Positions 26,926-36,857 of a stretch of DNA of 64,000 bases are shown piece after piece (the stretch's first letter is position 1; each line of letters starts with the position of its first letter). The stretch lies in the NCBI RefSeq assembly GCF_036924535.1, contig NZ_JAZHRT010000001.1, positions 3,534,001 to 3,598,000 of the forward strand. Direction: 5' to 3'. Source of the DNA: Bradyrhizobium sp. AZCC 2262 (lineage in GTDB: Bacteria; Pseudomonadota; Alphaproteobacteria; Rhizobiales; Xanthobacteraceae). The notes below the pieces were generated by a model. That model did no database searches. It was given only the letters and a program-made list of their open reading frames with translations, and was not told the DNA's origin. The position numbers and the translations under genes are program-made.

Positions 26926-28669
26926 TTACTCCGTACCTTCCGAGCGGAAGATGGCGATCGAAACCGCCTTGCCCTGCGAGATGTTGTAGCCTTCGATCCG
27001 CTTCGCCACGTTGTAGCGCAGCCCGATCGCTTCGGCGCGCTGGACGAAGGCGCGTTCGGTGCGCGATTCCACCAGCGCGAAGCGGCAGCTGCCCTGCCCG
27101 AGGAAATCCGCAGCGCCCGATCCGTCGGTGAGCAGCGTGCTGGTGCCGGTCATGAAGACCAGACTTGGCTCGTGAAAGCCCGCCGCGGCGGCTTTCGGCC
27201 CGACGCAGACCACGTTGCGGAGCGCGCGGGCGATCTCGGCGCTTGGGAACAATGTCGTCAGCGACGGCATGACGATGCCGTAGATTCCGACTGCCAGAAA
27301 CATCGCCGCGACCACCGCATTCAACAGCGAGCGCTCGGCGCGGCTGTCCTCGAACATCCACCACGCGATCAGGCCGGCGATCATTGCCGCCGCCAGGAAC
27401 GGCCAGGCCGGAAAGGCGGGGTAATGCGTCAGCTTGATGGCGCCAATGACGGCGATCACGGATGCCCCTGCCGGAATGACGAACCACCAGGCCGCACCGC
27501 GCCTCAGCCAGGATCGCGACAGCACGCGGCGCTCCAGCGCGCCGGCGGTGAGAATCGCAATCGCCGGATAGAGCGGCAGCACGTAATGCGGCAGCTTGGT
27601 CAGCACCAGTTCGAACACGATCCATGACGGGACCAGCCACGCCAGCAGATATTGCGCGCCGGGCTCGCGCCGCGCGCGCCACACTGCCGGCGCCGCCATC
27701 CCCGCCAGCGCCGCGCCCGGCCAGAACGTGATCCAGAACAGCAGCAGATAGAGGCCAGGCGGCGCGCCATGGGATTCCTGCGCGCCGAGCTTGCTCAGCA
27801 TGTCGCCGCCGAGCGAATTGGAGAAGAACGCCTCGCCGGCGCGCCAGAAGATCGCAACGAACCATGGCAGCACCAGCACCAGCGTCCACATCAGGCCCCA
27901 GACCGGGCGCAGCCGCCACAGCCATGCCGCCGAGCGGTCCAGGATCGCGAGCGCCAGGATCGTCAGCCCGACGAACATCAGAATCAGCGGTTCCCTTCAG
28001 CAGTATGCCGCCGGCCAGCGCGGTCCAGAAGATCGCGGGCGCGCTCCAGGGCGGATGCACCGGATCCTCACCGCGCTGCCAGGACAGATAGACCCGCGCC
28101 ATCGCCCCCATCGCGGCGACAACGGTCAACAGCAGCATCGCGTCCGTTTTGGCGAGCCGGGCTTCGGCGCCGAGCAGGACGCAACTGCACATCATCAGCG
28201 CTGCCAGCGCGGCCCCTTGCCGCGTGACGAAGGCGAGTGCCGTCCAGTAGGTCAGCAAAACCGCTCCGACGGCGCCGATCAGGGAGGGAATCCGATAGAG
28301 CCAGATGCGCAATTGTGCCCGCGGCAGGCCGAGCGACGAGGCGGTTTCGACCACGGCGGCCTGCAGCCAATAGATGCCGACCGGCTTCTTGTAGCGGACA
28401 TCGTCCTGGAAGCGGATGTCGACGAAGTCGCCGCTTTCGACCATCTGCTTGGTCGCCTGCGCGAACCTCGCCTCGTCGCGGTCGATCGCCGGGATATTGA
28501 AGAAGCCGGGCAGGAAAAACACGATGCCGCAGAGCACCAGGAACGCGATGGCACGAGCGTGGCTCGCGGTGGCGTAATCGAACGCCGCGGCCAGCCTGCG
28601 GCTGGAATGCGTAGGTTTTACAGGCTGTTGGCCCGCTCCGAAGCGTGGGGGTTGCAAGGTTTCAACCAT
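26926..28669 (-). pseudogene. ArnT-like glycosyltransferase (GT39), interrupted by a frameshift
   Basis: Two adjacent frames together make one complete ArnT/PMT-type membrane glycosyltransferase. The N-terminal half (start ATG 28669, or 28711) has AIDRDEARFAQATKQMVESG and VRYKKPVGIYWLQAA, the catalytic Asp/Glu region. It runs in frame to LAGGILLKG near 27993. The C-terminal half resumes one frame away as PLILMFVGLTILALAIL and continues to 26926 (LTKLPHYVLPLYPAIAI). Removing one T of the pair at 27991-27992 restores LKGPLILMF. All other coding signals are intact, so this is either a recent mutation or a sequencing error. The intact protein would transfer a polyprenyl-linked sugar to lipid A or another envelope target. 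Confidence 0.85.
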
Positions 28670-28748
28670 CTTTGTTCGCATACGATGAAACCGCACTGCA
28701 AACAACACCACAAATTCCCCTAACCTGTGGTCATCAGGCCGCTTTTCG

Positions 28749-30992
28749 TCACTGTACCCGGATCACCACAGTATCGGCCGCCCCCGTCGCATCGATCACA
28801 GTCAGGCGTGCAAAACCGGGCCCGGGCGGGTCAACCAGCCGCTGGCGCCGGCTGTCGATCTCGCCGACCGAGGTACCGTTCAGCATGATGGTCAGCGGCA
28901 GCACACCACCCGCCACCTTGACCGGCATTGGCGCGGCCTGCCCGCCGCCTGAACGGTCGACGTCGATCCGCGAGCCGTTCAGCGGAAACTGGATGCGCGG
29001 CATCTGATCGCTGCCAGTCTGGATCAGCTCGCCGACGGCACGGAAGCGCCGCAACGGCAACGGCAGTTTGGCGTTGCTGGCGATCAGCGCCCCCTTTGGC
29101 GCCTTGGGCAGCGCCGCCGGGATCTTTCCGGTGCGCGCAAACGCGTCGAACAGAATCGGCGCGGCGGCGGTGCGGCCGACCAGGCCCGGCACCGGCGCGC
29201 CGTCGGGTCGCCCGACCCACACGCCGATCGTGATGCGGCCATCGAACCCCACCGACCATGCATCGCGATAGCCGTAACTGGTGCCGGTCTTGAACGCGAT
29301 TTTGTTGTGCACGCCGTTTTCCGGCGGCGGCGTCCCGAGCAGCACATTGCCGACCTGCCAGGCGGCGGCCTGGTCCATCAGCCGCAGCGGCTCACGGTCG
29401 GAGTTATCTTTTTCTTGGGCCAGCATGATCTCGCGCAGCGGCCGCGCCGCGCCAAGCCGCGCCAGCCCGGCATAGAGCTGCGCCAGATCCTGCAAGGTGA
29501 TGCCGACGCCGCCAAGGCCCATCGCGAGGCCCGGCGCTTCATCCTTCGGCAGCACCAGATTGCCGCCGGCCTGCTTCAGCCGCGACGACAGCCGGCTGGA
29601 GCCGACACGGTCAAGCAGCGCAATCGCCGGCACGTTCAGCGAGAGCTGCAGCGCCTTGCGCACCGGCACTGTGCCCTGGAACGTCATGTCGAAATTTTCC
29701 GGCGCGTAAGAGCCGAACCGAATGGGACGGTCGTCGATCAGGCTCTCGGGGTGTACGAAGCCGTCCTCGAAGGCGAGGCCATAGATGAACGGCTTCAGCG
29801 TCGAGCCCGGCGAGCGCACCGCGCGGGTCATGTCGACCTGCCCGGCGCGGCGCTCGTCGAAATAATCGGATGAGCCGACGCGCGCCAGCACGTCGCCACT
29901 TTCATTGTCGACCGCGATGATGGCGACCGAAATGTTCGGTCCCTGTGCCACCGCGCGGTCGCGCGCCAGCGCCTCCAGCGTCTTCTGCAAACTCGAATCC
30001 AGCGTCAGCTTGATCAGCGGCGTATCCTTCACCGTCGCCATCGCAGCATCGGAGGAATGCGGCGCCAATATAGGCATCGGTTTGCGCAGCCGCGGCACCG
30101 CCACTGCCCTCGCCTGCGCTGCGTCCTCTTTCGACACGACGCCATCCTCGACCATCCGGGCGAGCACGCGGTCGCGCGCGGCGTGCGCAGCTTGCGGATA
30201 TCGGTCGAGCCGGCGGCGTTCCGGCGATTGCGGCAGCGCGACCAGCAATGCGGCTTCGGCAAGCGAAAGCCGTTTCGGCTCCTTGTCGAAATAGGCGATG
30301 GATGCGGCGCGGATGCCTTCAAGATTGCCGCCGAACGGCGCCAGCGCCAGATACAGATCGAGGATCTCGTCCTTGCTCAGTTGCCGCTCGAGCTCGACCG
30401 CGCGCACCATCTGGCGCAGCTTTGCATGCACCGAGCGCTCATGCCGCGGCTCCATCAGCCGCGCCAGTTGCATCGTGATGGTCGAGCCGCCCGAGACGAT
30501 GTGGCCGCGGGTGCCGAGTTGAAGCGCCGCGCGCCCGAGCGCCAGCGGATCGACGCCGCTGTGTGACCAGAAGCGGCGGTCTTCATACGCCAGCAGCAGC
30601 TTGAGATATCCGGGATCGACTGATGTCTTCGCATCGACCGGCAGCCGCCAGCGGCCGTCCGCCATCGCATAGGCGCGCAGCAGCTTGCCGTTGCGGTCGA
30701 CAATCGTGGTGGAAACCTTTCGCGCCTCTTCCAGCGGCAACGGCCCGAGCGAGACAACCCAGGCCGAGAAGGTAGCTCCAAGTGCAATCGCGATAGCGGC
30801 AGCGAAAAGCACAACGCGTCGCCTTCCACGGCCGTCATGGCCGGGCTTGACCCGGCCATCCACGTCCTTCTCTCCGGCAACAACAGGCGTGGATGCCCGG
30901 GTCACCTGCGCGAAGACGCGCTTCGCGCTTTTGCCCGGGCATGACGACTGAGATTGCGGTGACGCCGCGTCGCTCATTCCACCACCACTCAT
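28749..30992 (-). CDS. pbpC: Penicillin-binding protein 1C
   Basis: 747-residue bifunctional peptidoglycan synthase. An N-terminal cytoplasmic tail and membrane anchor (VVLFAAAIAIALGATFSAWV) precede the glycosyltransferase domain, with catalytic Glu137 in YEDRRFWSH and GGSTITMQLARL. The transpeptidase domain has Ser397-x-x-Lys400 (SPGSTLKPF), SLNVP and Lys568-Thr-Gly (FKTGTSYG). A PBP1C-type C-terminal domain follows. Residues about 17-53 derive from a dispersed genomic repeat (see 30832-30946). The start overlaps the upstream alpha-2-macroglobulin stop by four bases. An alternative ATG at 30977 exists. Confidence 0.95.
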   Translation of the reverse strand: MSGGGMSDAASPQSQSSCPGKSAKRVFAQVTRASTPVVAGEKDVDGRVKPGHDGRGRRRVVLFAAAIAIALGATFSAWVVSLGPLPLEEARKVSTTIVDRNGKLLRAYAMADGRWRLPVDAKTSVDPGYLKLLLAYEDRRFWSHSGVDPLALGRAALQLGTRGHIVSGGSTITMQLARLMEPRHERSVHAKLRQMVRAVELERQLSKDEILDLYLALAPFGGNLEGIRAASIAYFDKEPKRLSLAEAALLVALPQSPERRRLDRYPQAAHAARDRVLARMVEDGVVSKEDAAQARAVAVPRLRKPMPILAPHSSDAAMATVKDTPLIKLTLDSSLQKTLEALARDRAVAQGPNISVAIIAVDNESGDVLARVGSSDYFDERRAGQVDMTRAVRSPGSTLKPFIYGLAFEDGFVHPESLIDDRPIRFGSYAPENFDMTFQGTVPVRKALQLSLNVPAIALLDRVGSSRLSSRLKQAGGNLVLPKDEAPGLAMGLGGVGITLQDLAQLYAGLARLGAARPLREIMLAQEKDNSDREPLRLMDQAAAWQVGNVLLGTPPPENGVHNKIAFKTGTSYGYRDAWSVGFDGRITIGVWVGRPDGAPVPGLVGRTAAAPILFDAFARTGKIPAALPKAPKGALIASNAKLPLPLRRFRAVGELIQTGSDQMPRIQFPLNGSRIDVDRSGGGQAAPMPVKVAGGVLPLTIMLNGTSVGEIDSRRQRLVDPPGPGFARLTVIDATGAADTVVIRVQ
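30832..30946. repeat. Bradyrhizobium-type intergenic repeat embedded in pbpC
   Basis: The segment reads CCGTCATGGCCGGGCTTGAC at one end and ends TTTTGCCCGGGCATGACGA, with inner GGCCATCCACG and CGTGGATGCCCGGGTCA arms. Phrases such as CATGGCCGGGCTTG...CCCGGCCATCCACG are a recurrent dispersed repeat in this group as I recall it. Here it lies in frame inside the pbpC cytoplasmic tail, translated as DVDGRVKPGHDG and neighbouring residues. No stop results. Confidence 0.75.
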
Positions 30993-33900
30993 TTCGCCGC
31001 ACGCACCTCGACCGAGCCGGTGCCGGAGCGGCCGTAGCGCGAGGGATTGTACATGTCCTCGACATAGGCCTGCGGCAGCACGTATTTGCCGGGCGATACC
31101 GCGCGCACGATGTAGGCCACCGTGAACACCGACTTGTCGTCGCTGGCGCGATCGATCGCCGCCGTGAAGCGGTCGTCGCGGAACTCGGTATGCTCCGGCT
31201 CCTCGCCGTCCTCGATCCAGTCCAGCGTGCCCGAGTCACCCGACGACACCAGATGCGGGTTATCGATCTCGAGCCCGGCCGGCAGATAATCGGCCACCAT
31301 GATGTGTCCGTATTCCGGCTTGGCCTCGGTGATCTTCAGCACCACGGCGAAGCGGTCGTTCTGCTTGGCCTTGGTGACGTCGGCGGGCTTGCCGTCGAGC
31401 GTGAAGTAATTGCGCTCGATCTTGAAGCCGTTCGACGCCGCCGGCTCCGGCGTGACCGGCGAGCCCGAGACCGAGACCACCGCCTGCACCGGCGCATCGC
31501 CGGTGTTGGTGACCTTGACCGGCTTGCCCGCCATCGCGTCGGCCTTGTAGCTGCGATAGACCGCGGCTTTCACCGGCGACCCATCGATATCCAGCGCCAG
31601 CGTCTCCTTCGACAGCGCACGCGCGGCCAGCACCAGCCACGCATTCTCCTGCGTCGAGGTGTAGGGCGAAAGCCCCCGCGCCACTTCGACCCGTGCGACA
31701 GCCTGTGTCAGCGTTGCCCGCGGCGCATTACCTTCGCTGGCGAGCGAGACCAGCGCCGCCGCGTCGCGCAGCGCCGAACCGTAGTCGACGCGGCCGAACT
31801 CAAGCACCGGTTTCGGCGCCAGCGCATCCAGCGCCGCGCCATAAACCCGCTCCGCCCGCGTCTTGTCGCCGACCAAGGCCAGTGCGGCTGCGAGCTGCGA
31901 TTTCGCAATCGGCGTAGCAAGGTTGGAGAGCTTGGTATCGGCGAGATAGCGCAAGTCGCCGATCGGTGCAGCACCGTTACGAGCCAGCACGTAGAGGCCA
32001 TAGGCCAGATCTCGGCCGCCATCCTTTTCCGGCTCGTTGGCGTTGACGACCGAGTTACGGATGCGATCGAGCGCGTTCTTGAACAGCACGTCCGGCACCG
32101 CAAACCCCTTTTCGCGGGCGCGGGTCAGGAAATCCGTCACGTAGGCATCGAGCCAGGCGTCGTCGCCGCCGGCCGACCACAGGCCGAACGAGCCGTTCGA
32201 GCCTTGCCGCGCCAGCAGCCGTTCGATCGCGTCCTTGATGCGCTGGTCGACGGCAGTATCCATCGCCAGATGCGCGCCGGCCGCGAGGTCGTTGACGTAG
32301 AGCAGCGGCATCGCGCGGCTGGTGATCTGTTCGGAGCAGCCGTGCGGATAGCGATCCAGCGCCTTCAGAATGGTCGCCGCATCGAGCGCGGTGGACAGGC
32401 TGACCGAGAGCGACACGCTGCCGGTGCCCGACACGAGGTCGGAGAACATGTCCGGCGTCAGCGTCAGGCTCTCGCCTTTTGCCAATGTCCGGATCGAGCG
32501 GCGCGCCAGAACCTGCGTCGCCGCCTTGACGTCGAGCGCATAATGCCGCGCCAGCGTCAGCCCGTTCGGGCCCTTGATGTCGACGTCGAGATTGGCGGTG
32601 CCGGCGCCGCCGGCATCGAGCGCCAGCGCCATCGAGGTCCGCTGCTTGGCGGCGAGTTTGACTGACGTGGTCGGACTACCCGTCACCTTCACAGGGCCCG
32701 ACGTCTTGACGCTGATGCTGTAATCGCCGGGCGCGCCCTCGACATTGTCGAGGTCGAAACTCATCGTGCCCTTGTCGCCATTGAGCAGGAAGCGCGGCAG
32801 CGTCGCCGTCAGCACCACGGGGTCACGCACGGTGACGTCGATGGTGGCGCGCCCGAGTTTGGTCGAATTCCACGCCACCGCCATGACGCGGGCCGTGCCG
32901 GCAAACTCCGGAATATCAAAACTGATTTCCGCGGTGCCGTCGGCGCCGACCGTGACGATCCCCGAATAGAGCGCCAGCGGTTTTTGCGTCGGCGGCGAGC
33001 CCTGCAGCTCGGCACCGGCGGAATCGCCGCCGGTCCGGATCTGGCCGCGCGTGCCCTGCATGCCGTCGATCAATTGCCCATAGAGGTCGCGGATTTCAGA
33101 CGTCAGGCGGCGCTGGCCGAGATAATAGTCGTCAGGTGCCGGCGGCTTGTAGTTGGTCAGGTTGAGAATGCCGACATCGACCGCGGCAACGACGATCTTG
33201 GCGTCCTCGCCGGGATTGAGCCCGCCGAGCTTGACCGGGATCTTCAAGCTGGTGCCGGGCCGCACCAAAGGTGGCGGCGACAGCGCGACCTGCAGTGTGC
33301 GCGTCTTCTTGTCGATGCCGAACCATTTTAGTCCGATCGCCCGTCCCGGCATCCGCAGCGCGGACGCATCGAGCGGACGGCGCAGCGTCGCCAGCACATA
33401 GGCGCCGGTGCCCCAGTCCTTGCCGACGGTAAGCCTGACCTGCTGGGTGCCTTCCTTGACGTCCACGGTCTGCGTCGTCAGCAGGCGGTCGCCGAGCACG
33501 TTGATGGTGAGCTTCCCGGCGGTACGGGCATTGACCGACACCATCATGGTGTCGCCGGACACGTATTCCGGCTTGTCGATCGAGGTCTCCAGCAAATCAG
33601 GCGTATCGGCGCTGCCGTCCGAGTACCAGCCGACATCGAACTGCACTGAAGTAACCGGTCCGTCCGCCTCGGTCGATTTGACGTCGAGGCGATAGCGGCC
33701 CGGCTGCGGCGCGAGCGACACCCGCGCCGCCTTGTCGGCGGTGAGTGTCAGGTCGCCGTCGGCGACGCGCTTGGTCGATTTGACCGGCTCATATTCCCAG
33801 GACGAGTTTTGCCGATACCATTGATAGCGCGACTCCATCTTCAGGAGTTCGTAGCGCAGGCCGTCACGCGGCAGTTGCTTGCCGTCAGCGCTGACGAAGA

Positions 33901-36199
33901 TGACGTCGAACTCGGCCTTGTCGCCTTCGGCCACGCTCTTGTCGCCGAATAACGGCTTGATGCCGATCAGCGCCGCCTGCGGCGCCACGGGGAGCACCAG
34001 CTTGCGCTCGACCGCGCGGCCGCCTGTCTCCACCATGCGGATGAAGATCTGCGCTTCCTGCGGACGGGTGGACGTCGGCGCCTTGGCCAGCGATACCGGG
34101 AAGGTCGCAACGCCGTTGGCGTCGGCCTCCGGCAGATTCTCGATCGGGGTGCGCTCGTTGGAGGCGGTTTCCTCATCCGCCACGCCGAACTGATAGCCGG
34201 GATAGCCCGGACGCCCGGAGGCAGCGGGGGCAACCAGCATGTCGCCCTCGAGTTGCAGGCCCGAGGCCGGCGCGCCGTAAAGGAACTTGCCGGCGACCTT
34301 AAGTTCAACCGGAGTCTCAGCCTTGATCATCTTCTCCTTGGCCGAGACATCGAATTCGATCCGTTCGGGGATGTAATCCTCGACCATGAAGGTGGTTTCG
34401 CCGACCGACGAGCCCTTGGGGTCGGTAAAGGCCCGCACCCGCCAGGTCCCGGTCGGGACGGCGGAATTGAGCGGCACCGCCATGGAACGGCCGCCCGCGC
34501 CCTGATCAGGAAGCTGGGCGCGGCGGAATTCGACGCCGTCCGGCCGCTCGATCACCAGCGTCAGCGGCCCGCCGGCCATCGCGTTGCCCTGCCCGTCGCG
34601 CAGCAGGGCAGTCAGATAAACGGTTTCGTTCGACCGGTAGACCCCGCGCTCGGCATAGAGGAAGGCGTCGGCGCCTGCCGGCACGACGCGCCCGGAGACG
34701 CCGCGGTCGGTGAGGTCGAAGGCATTGGTCTTCAGACTGAGGAAGGCGTAGTCCGCCTTGTCGCTCATGACCGTCAGCAGCGCCGGCGAGAGCCCGCCCT
34801 CGCCGCGCGCCAGCCCGGCCTCGAACAGCACGTGGCCGGCATCGTCGCTCTTGCGGGTGGCGAGGATCTCGTTGTTGCGCGCGACCAGCCGCACCTCGGC
34901 CTTCGCAACGGCCTCCGTCGAGGCCAGCGAATTGACGAACACATGGATGCCGTCATTGCCGGAAAACGCGGTGAGTCCCATGTCGGAGACGATGAACCAT
35001 TGCGTCGCCAGCGAGCCGTCATCGTCGCCGCTGCCGGGGCCTTTGGCCGACGCTGTCATCACATAGACGCCGGGCTGCAAGTCGCCGAGCGCCTGGTCGA
35101 CCGGGAACGCCGTCACGACGTCCTGGTTCAGCGTGGAGGTGGTTGCGAGTTCGCCGGACCAGACCTTGACGCCGCGCTCGTTGCCCAAGTCCGAGAGCTG
35201 GTAGCTCGACAGCGTCTTCTGGAAATCGCTGTCGACCACCGTATTGATCAAATTGCGGTCGCCGATCCGGAACACGTTGACGTTCACTGACGGCGTGTTG
35301 ACGCTGACCAGCGGAATGCCGCGCTGGCCGGTGCGTGGCAGCACGTAGGCGCGCCCGGTGAAGCGCACGAATGGCTTGCGGTCGCGCACATAGATGTTGA
35401 ACTCGGCCGATTTCGGCAGGGTTTCCTTCACCGTGGACGGCAGGCCGGCGCGCAGATTGATGTTGTAGCGCTCGCCGTGTTTCAGCCCGTCGACGCAGAG
35501 CTGCTTACCCTCGCTGGTCAGCGCCGGCTTGTCGGTGCCGGCCAGCGCGAGGAACGGCGCGAAGTCGACCCGCTTGGCAAGGTCCTCGGAGAACTGGAAG
35601 CAGGCGCGCGGCGAGGCCCCGTCGGAATCGACGGTGTAGTCGAGCAGCCGGAAACCGTGCTCATCGCGCATCTTCTCGTACTGGCCGCGGACCTCAGCCA
35701 CCTCGCGCATGTCGAGCGACAGCCGCAACGCATCCAGCGCCGGACGCCACAGCTTGCGCTCGGACATCGCCCGGCCCAGCACCGCCAGCGCATCAGCCTC
35801 CTCGGCCTGGTTGCCGGCGCGCTGATAGGCGATGTAGGCCGCGGTCGAGGCGCGCTCGTACAGGAAGGTCTGTTCGCTGGAACTGGCGGAGCGGATCTGG
35901 AAGATGGTCTTGGCGAGTTTCAGCCAGTTGGCGCTGTCCTCGGGCGTGGTGGCGGCGATCTGGCCGAGGATCTGCAAACCCACCCGGAAGTCGGACCGCC
36001 TGAAGGCGGCGTCGGCGTCGTTGCGCAGCGTCGCGGAGGATTTGGCGACCGGCCCCGCCTCGCTTTTGATCTGGGCCTCAAGCTTGACGGCCGAATCGGC
36101 CAGCTCGTCGCGCTTGAACGCCTTGTCTGCGGCCCCTGCCGCCGTCAGGCCAAGCGCCAGCGTGGCGCAAATCACTGTGGCGCGAACCAAACCGATCAT
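30989..36199 (-). CDS. Bacterial alpha-2-macroglobulin (YfhM-like) protease inhibitor
   Basis: 1736-residue periplasmic protein with a signal peptide (VICATLALGLTAAGA, cleavage about residue 24) but no lipobox cysteine. MG-type beta domains fill the length, including a bait-region-like stretch and the alpha-helical thioester domain. The thioester motif is present: Cys1288 in YPHGCSEQITSR, consistent with a covalent trapping mechanism. The C-terminus ends EVRAAK. ATG 36199 is preferred to upstream TTG 36319, because AAGGAG precedes it and a signal peptide follows. It is coupled to pbpC downstream, the conserved yfhM-pbpC pairing; together they are thought to guard the envelope from host or competitor proteases while peptidoglycan is repaired. 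Confidence 0.95.
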   Translation of the reverse strand: MIGLVRATVICATLALGLTAAGAADKAFKRDELADSAVKLEAQIKSEAGPVAKSSATLRNDADAAFRRSDFRVGLQILGQIAATTPEDSANWLKLAKTIFQIRSASSSEQTFLYERASTAAYIAYQRAGNQAEEADALAVLGRAMSERKLWRPALDALRLSLDMREVAEVRGQYEKMRDEHGFRLLDYTVDSDGASPRACFQFSEDLAKRVDFAPFLALAGTDKPALTSEGKQLCVDGLKHGERYNINLRAGLPSTVKETLPKSAEFNIYVRDRKPFVRFTGRAYVLPRTGQRGIPLVSVNTPSVNVNVFRIGDRNLINTVVDSDFQKTLSSYQLSDLGNERGVKVWSGELATTSTLNQDVVTAFPVDQALGDLQPGVYVMTASAKGPGSGDDDGSLATQWFIVSDMGLTAFSGNDGIHVFVNSLASTEAVAKAEVRLVARNNEILATRKSDDAGHVLFEAGLARGEGGLSPALLTVMSDKADYAFLSLKTNAFDLTDRGVSGRVVPAGADAFLYAERGVYRSNETVYLTALLRDGQGNAMAGGPLTLVIERPDGVEFRRAQLPDQGAGGRSMAVPLNSAVPTGTWRVRAFTDPKGSSVGETTFMVEDYIPERIEFDVSAKEKMIKAETPVELKVAGKFLYGAPASGLQLEGDMLVAPAASGRPGYPGYQFGVADEETASNERTPIENLPEADANGVATFPVSLAKAPTSTRPQEAQIFIRMVETGGRAVERKLVLPVAPQAALIGIKPLFGDKSVAEGDKAEFDVIFVSADGKQLPRDGLRYELLKMESRYQWYRQNSSWEYEPVKSTKRVADGDLTLTADKAARVSLAPQPGRYRLDVKSTEADGPVTSVQFDVGWYSDGSADTPDLLETSIDKPEYVSGDTMMVSVNARTAGKLTINVLGDRLLTTQTVDVKEGTQQVRLTVGKDWGTGAYVLATLRRPLDASALRMPGRAIGLKWFGIDKKTRTLQVALSPPPLVRPGTSLKIPVKLGGLNPGEDAKIVVAAVDVGILNLTNYKPPAPDDYYLGQRRLTSEIRDLYGQLIDGMQGTRGQIRTGGDSAGAELQGSPPTQKPLALYSGIVTVGADGTAEISFDIPEFAGTARVMAVAWNSTKLGRATIDVTVRDPVVLTATLPRFLLNGDKGTMSFDLDNVEGAPGDYSISVKTSGPVKVTGSPTTSVKLAAKQRTSMALALDAGGAGTANLDVDIKGPNGLTLARHYALDVKAATQVLARRSIRTLAKGESLTLTPDMFSDLVSGTGSVSLSVSLSTALDAATILKALDRYPHGCSEQITSRAMPLLYVNDLAAGAHLAMDTAVDQRIKDAIERLLARQGSNGSFGLWSAGGDDAWLDAYVTDFLTRAREKGFAVPDVLFKNALDRIRNSVVNANEPEKDGGRDLAYGLYVLARNGAAPIGDLRYLADTKLSNLATPIAKSQLAAALALVGDKTRAERVYGAALDALAPKPVLEFGRVDYGSALRDAAALVSLASEGNAPRATLTQAVARVEVARGLSPYTSTQENAWLVLAARALSKETLALDIDGSPVKAAVYRSYKADAMAGKPVKVTNTGDAPVQAVVSVSGSPVTPEPAASNGFKIERNYFTLDGKPADVTKAKQNDRFAVVLKITEAKPEYGHIMVADYLPAGLEIDNPHLVSSGDSGTLDWIEDGEEPEHTEFRDDRFTAAIDRASDDKSVFTVAYIVRAVSPGKYVLPQAYVEDMYNPSRYGRSGTGSVEVRAAK

Positions 36200-36526
36200 G
36201 ATGGGCTCCTTGCCGCGGACATCAGCCGCGTAACGTCGAAAAATGCGCGAAAAGGTGACGGACTGATGACGGTGGAAACGGCTTGCGAAAAGGTCGCATG
36301 CATGGCGCTGGCAGTCCAAACGGTCCCGGCCGCCCCGCCCGGCGGGGGTGCCGGCGGCTGGCTTTATGTCAGGGGCGGACCATAGACTATGGCCCGCCGT
36401 CTGCCTTGGTCGCGAACTTGAGGAAATCGGTTCGACCGTCTTGGCGGGGAAGCGGATTTTTCATATTGGCAGTGCTAGATAAGGAAAGCCTATAAGGCGA
36501 ATATCTAGGGCGGCTACCGCCCGGAC
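36200..36526. promoter_or_regulatory. Intergenic region with a tRNA-Arg promoter candidate
   Basis: 327 bases upstream of the alpha-2-macroglobulin gene and the tRNA. A plausible sigma-70-like promoter for the tRNA is TTGGCA (36466-36471), an 18-base spacer, then CTATAA (36490-36495), about 31 bases before the tRNA. No protein is convincing here. The plus-strand frames are readings of the opposite strand of the macroglobulin gene. Confidence 0.5.
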
Positions 36527-36603
36527 GGTCCCATAGCTCAACTGGATAGAGTAACGGATTTCTACTCCGTGGGTTGCAGGTTCGAATCCTGCTGGGATCG
36601 CCA
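36527..36603 (+). tRNA. tRNA-Arg, anticodon TCT
   Basis: 77-base cloverleaf. Acceptor GGTCCCA pairs with TGGGATC, followed by discriminator G and an encoded CCA. The anticodon stem is ACGGA/TCCGT around the loop TTTCTAC, giving anticodon TCT (reads AGA/AGG). The T-arm has GGTTCGAATCC. D-arm GCTCAACTGGATAGAGT is normal. The minus-strand protein-like frame across it is a reading artefact of the tRNA. Confidence 0.95.
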
Positions 36604-36857
36604 CTGCCTTTCAGCGGCCTCGCCCCGATTTTCAACATGTCCACGTGCGCCCGCGCCCGAGAGGCATGGTCCCATTTATTAAATTAATGTAATTCGAAGA
36701 CCGATAAAGCATCTCATGTTGCGCGGATAGCACGGCGGGTCCCAAAAGTGGAACCGCGACCGATCTTCGCGCGCGCTGTGTCGCGCCGGCACTAGCCGAC
36801 GACCCCGGCAAGGGAGCATCTGCGCCGCGGGGAGAACTTCAGGAAGGCGCAACCACG
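36604..36857. other. Intergenic stretch downstream of tRNA-Arg
   Basis: About 250 bases with no gene I can support. The first part is AT-rich (TTATTAAATTAATGTAATTC near 36676). No integrase or repeat of the tRNA 3' end was found, so there is no evidence for an integrated element attached to this tRNA. Confidence 0.4.

Noticed and set aside
34253..35290. Plus-strand frame of 345 codons
   Set aside because: Antisense shadow of the alpha-2-macroglobulin gene.
36387..36644. Minus-strand 85-residue frame across the tRNA
   Set aside because: SRIRTCNPRSRNPLLYPVEL is the well-known false protein read from the opposite strand of a tRNA gene.
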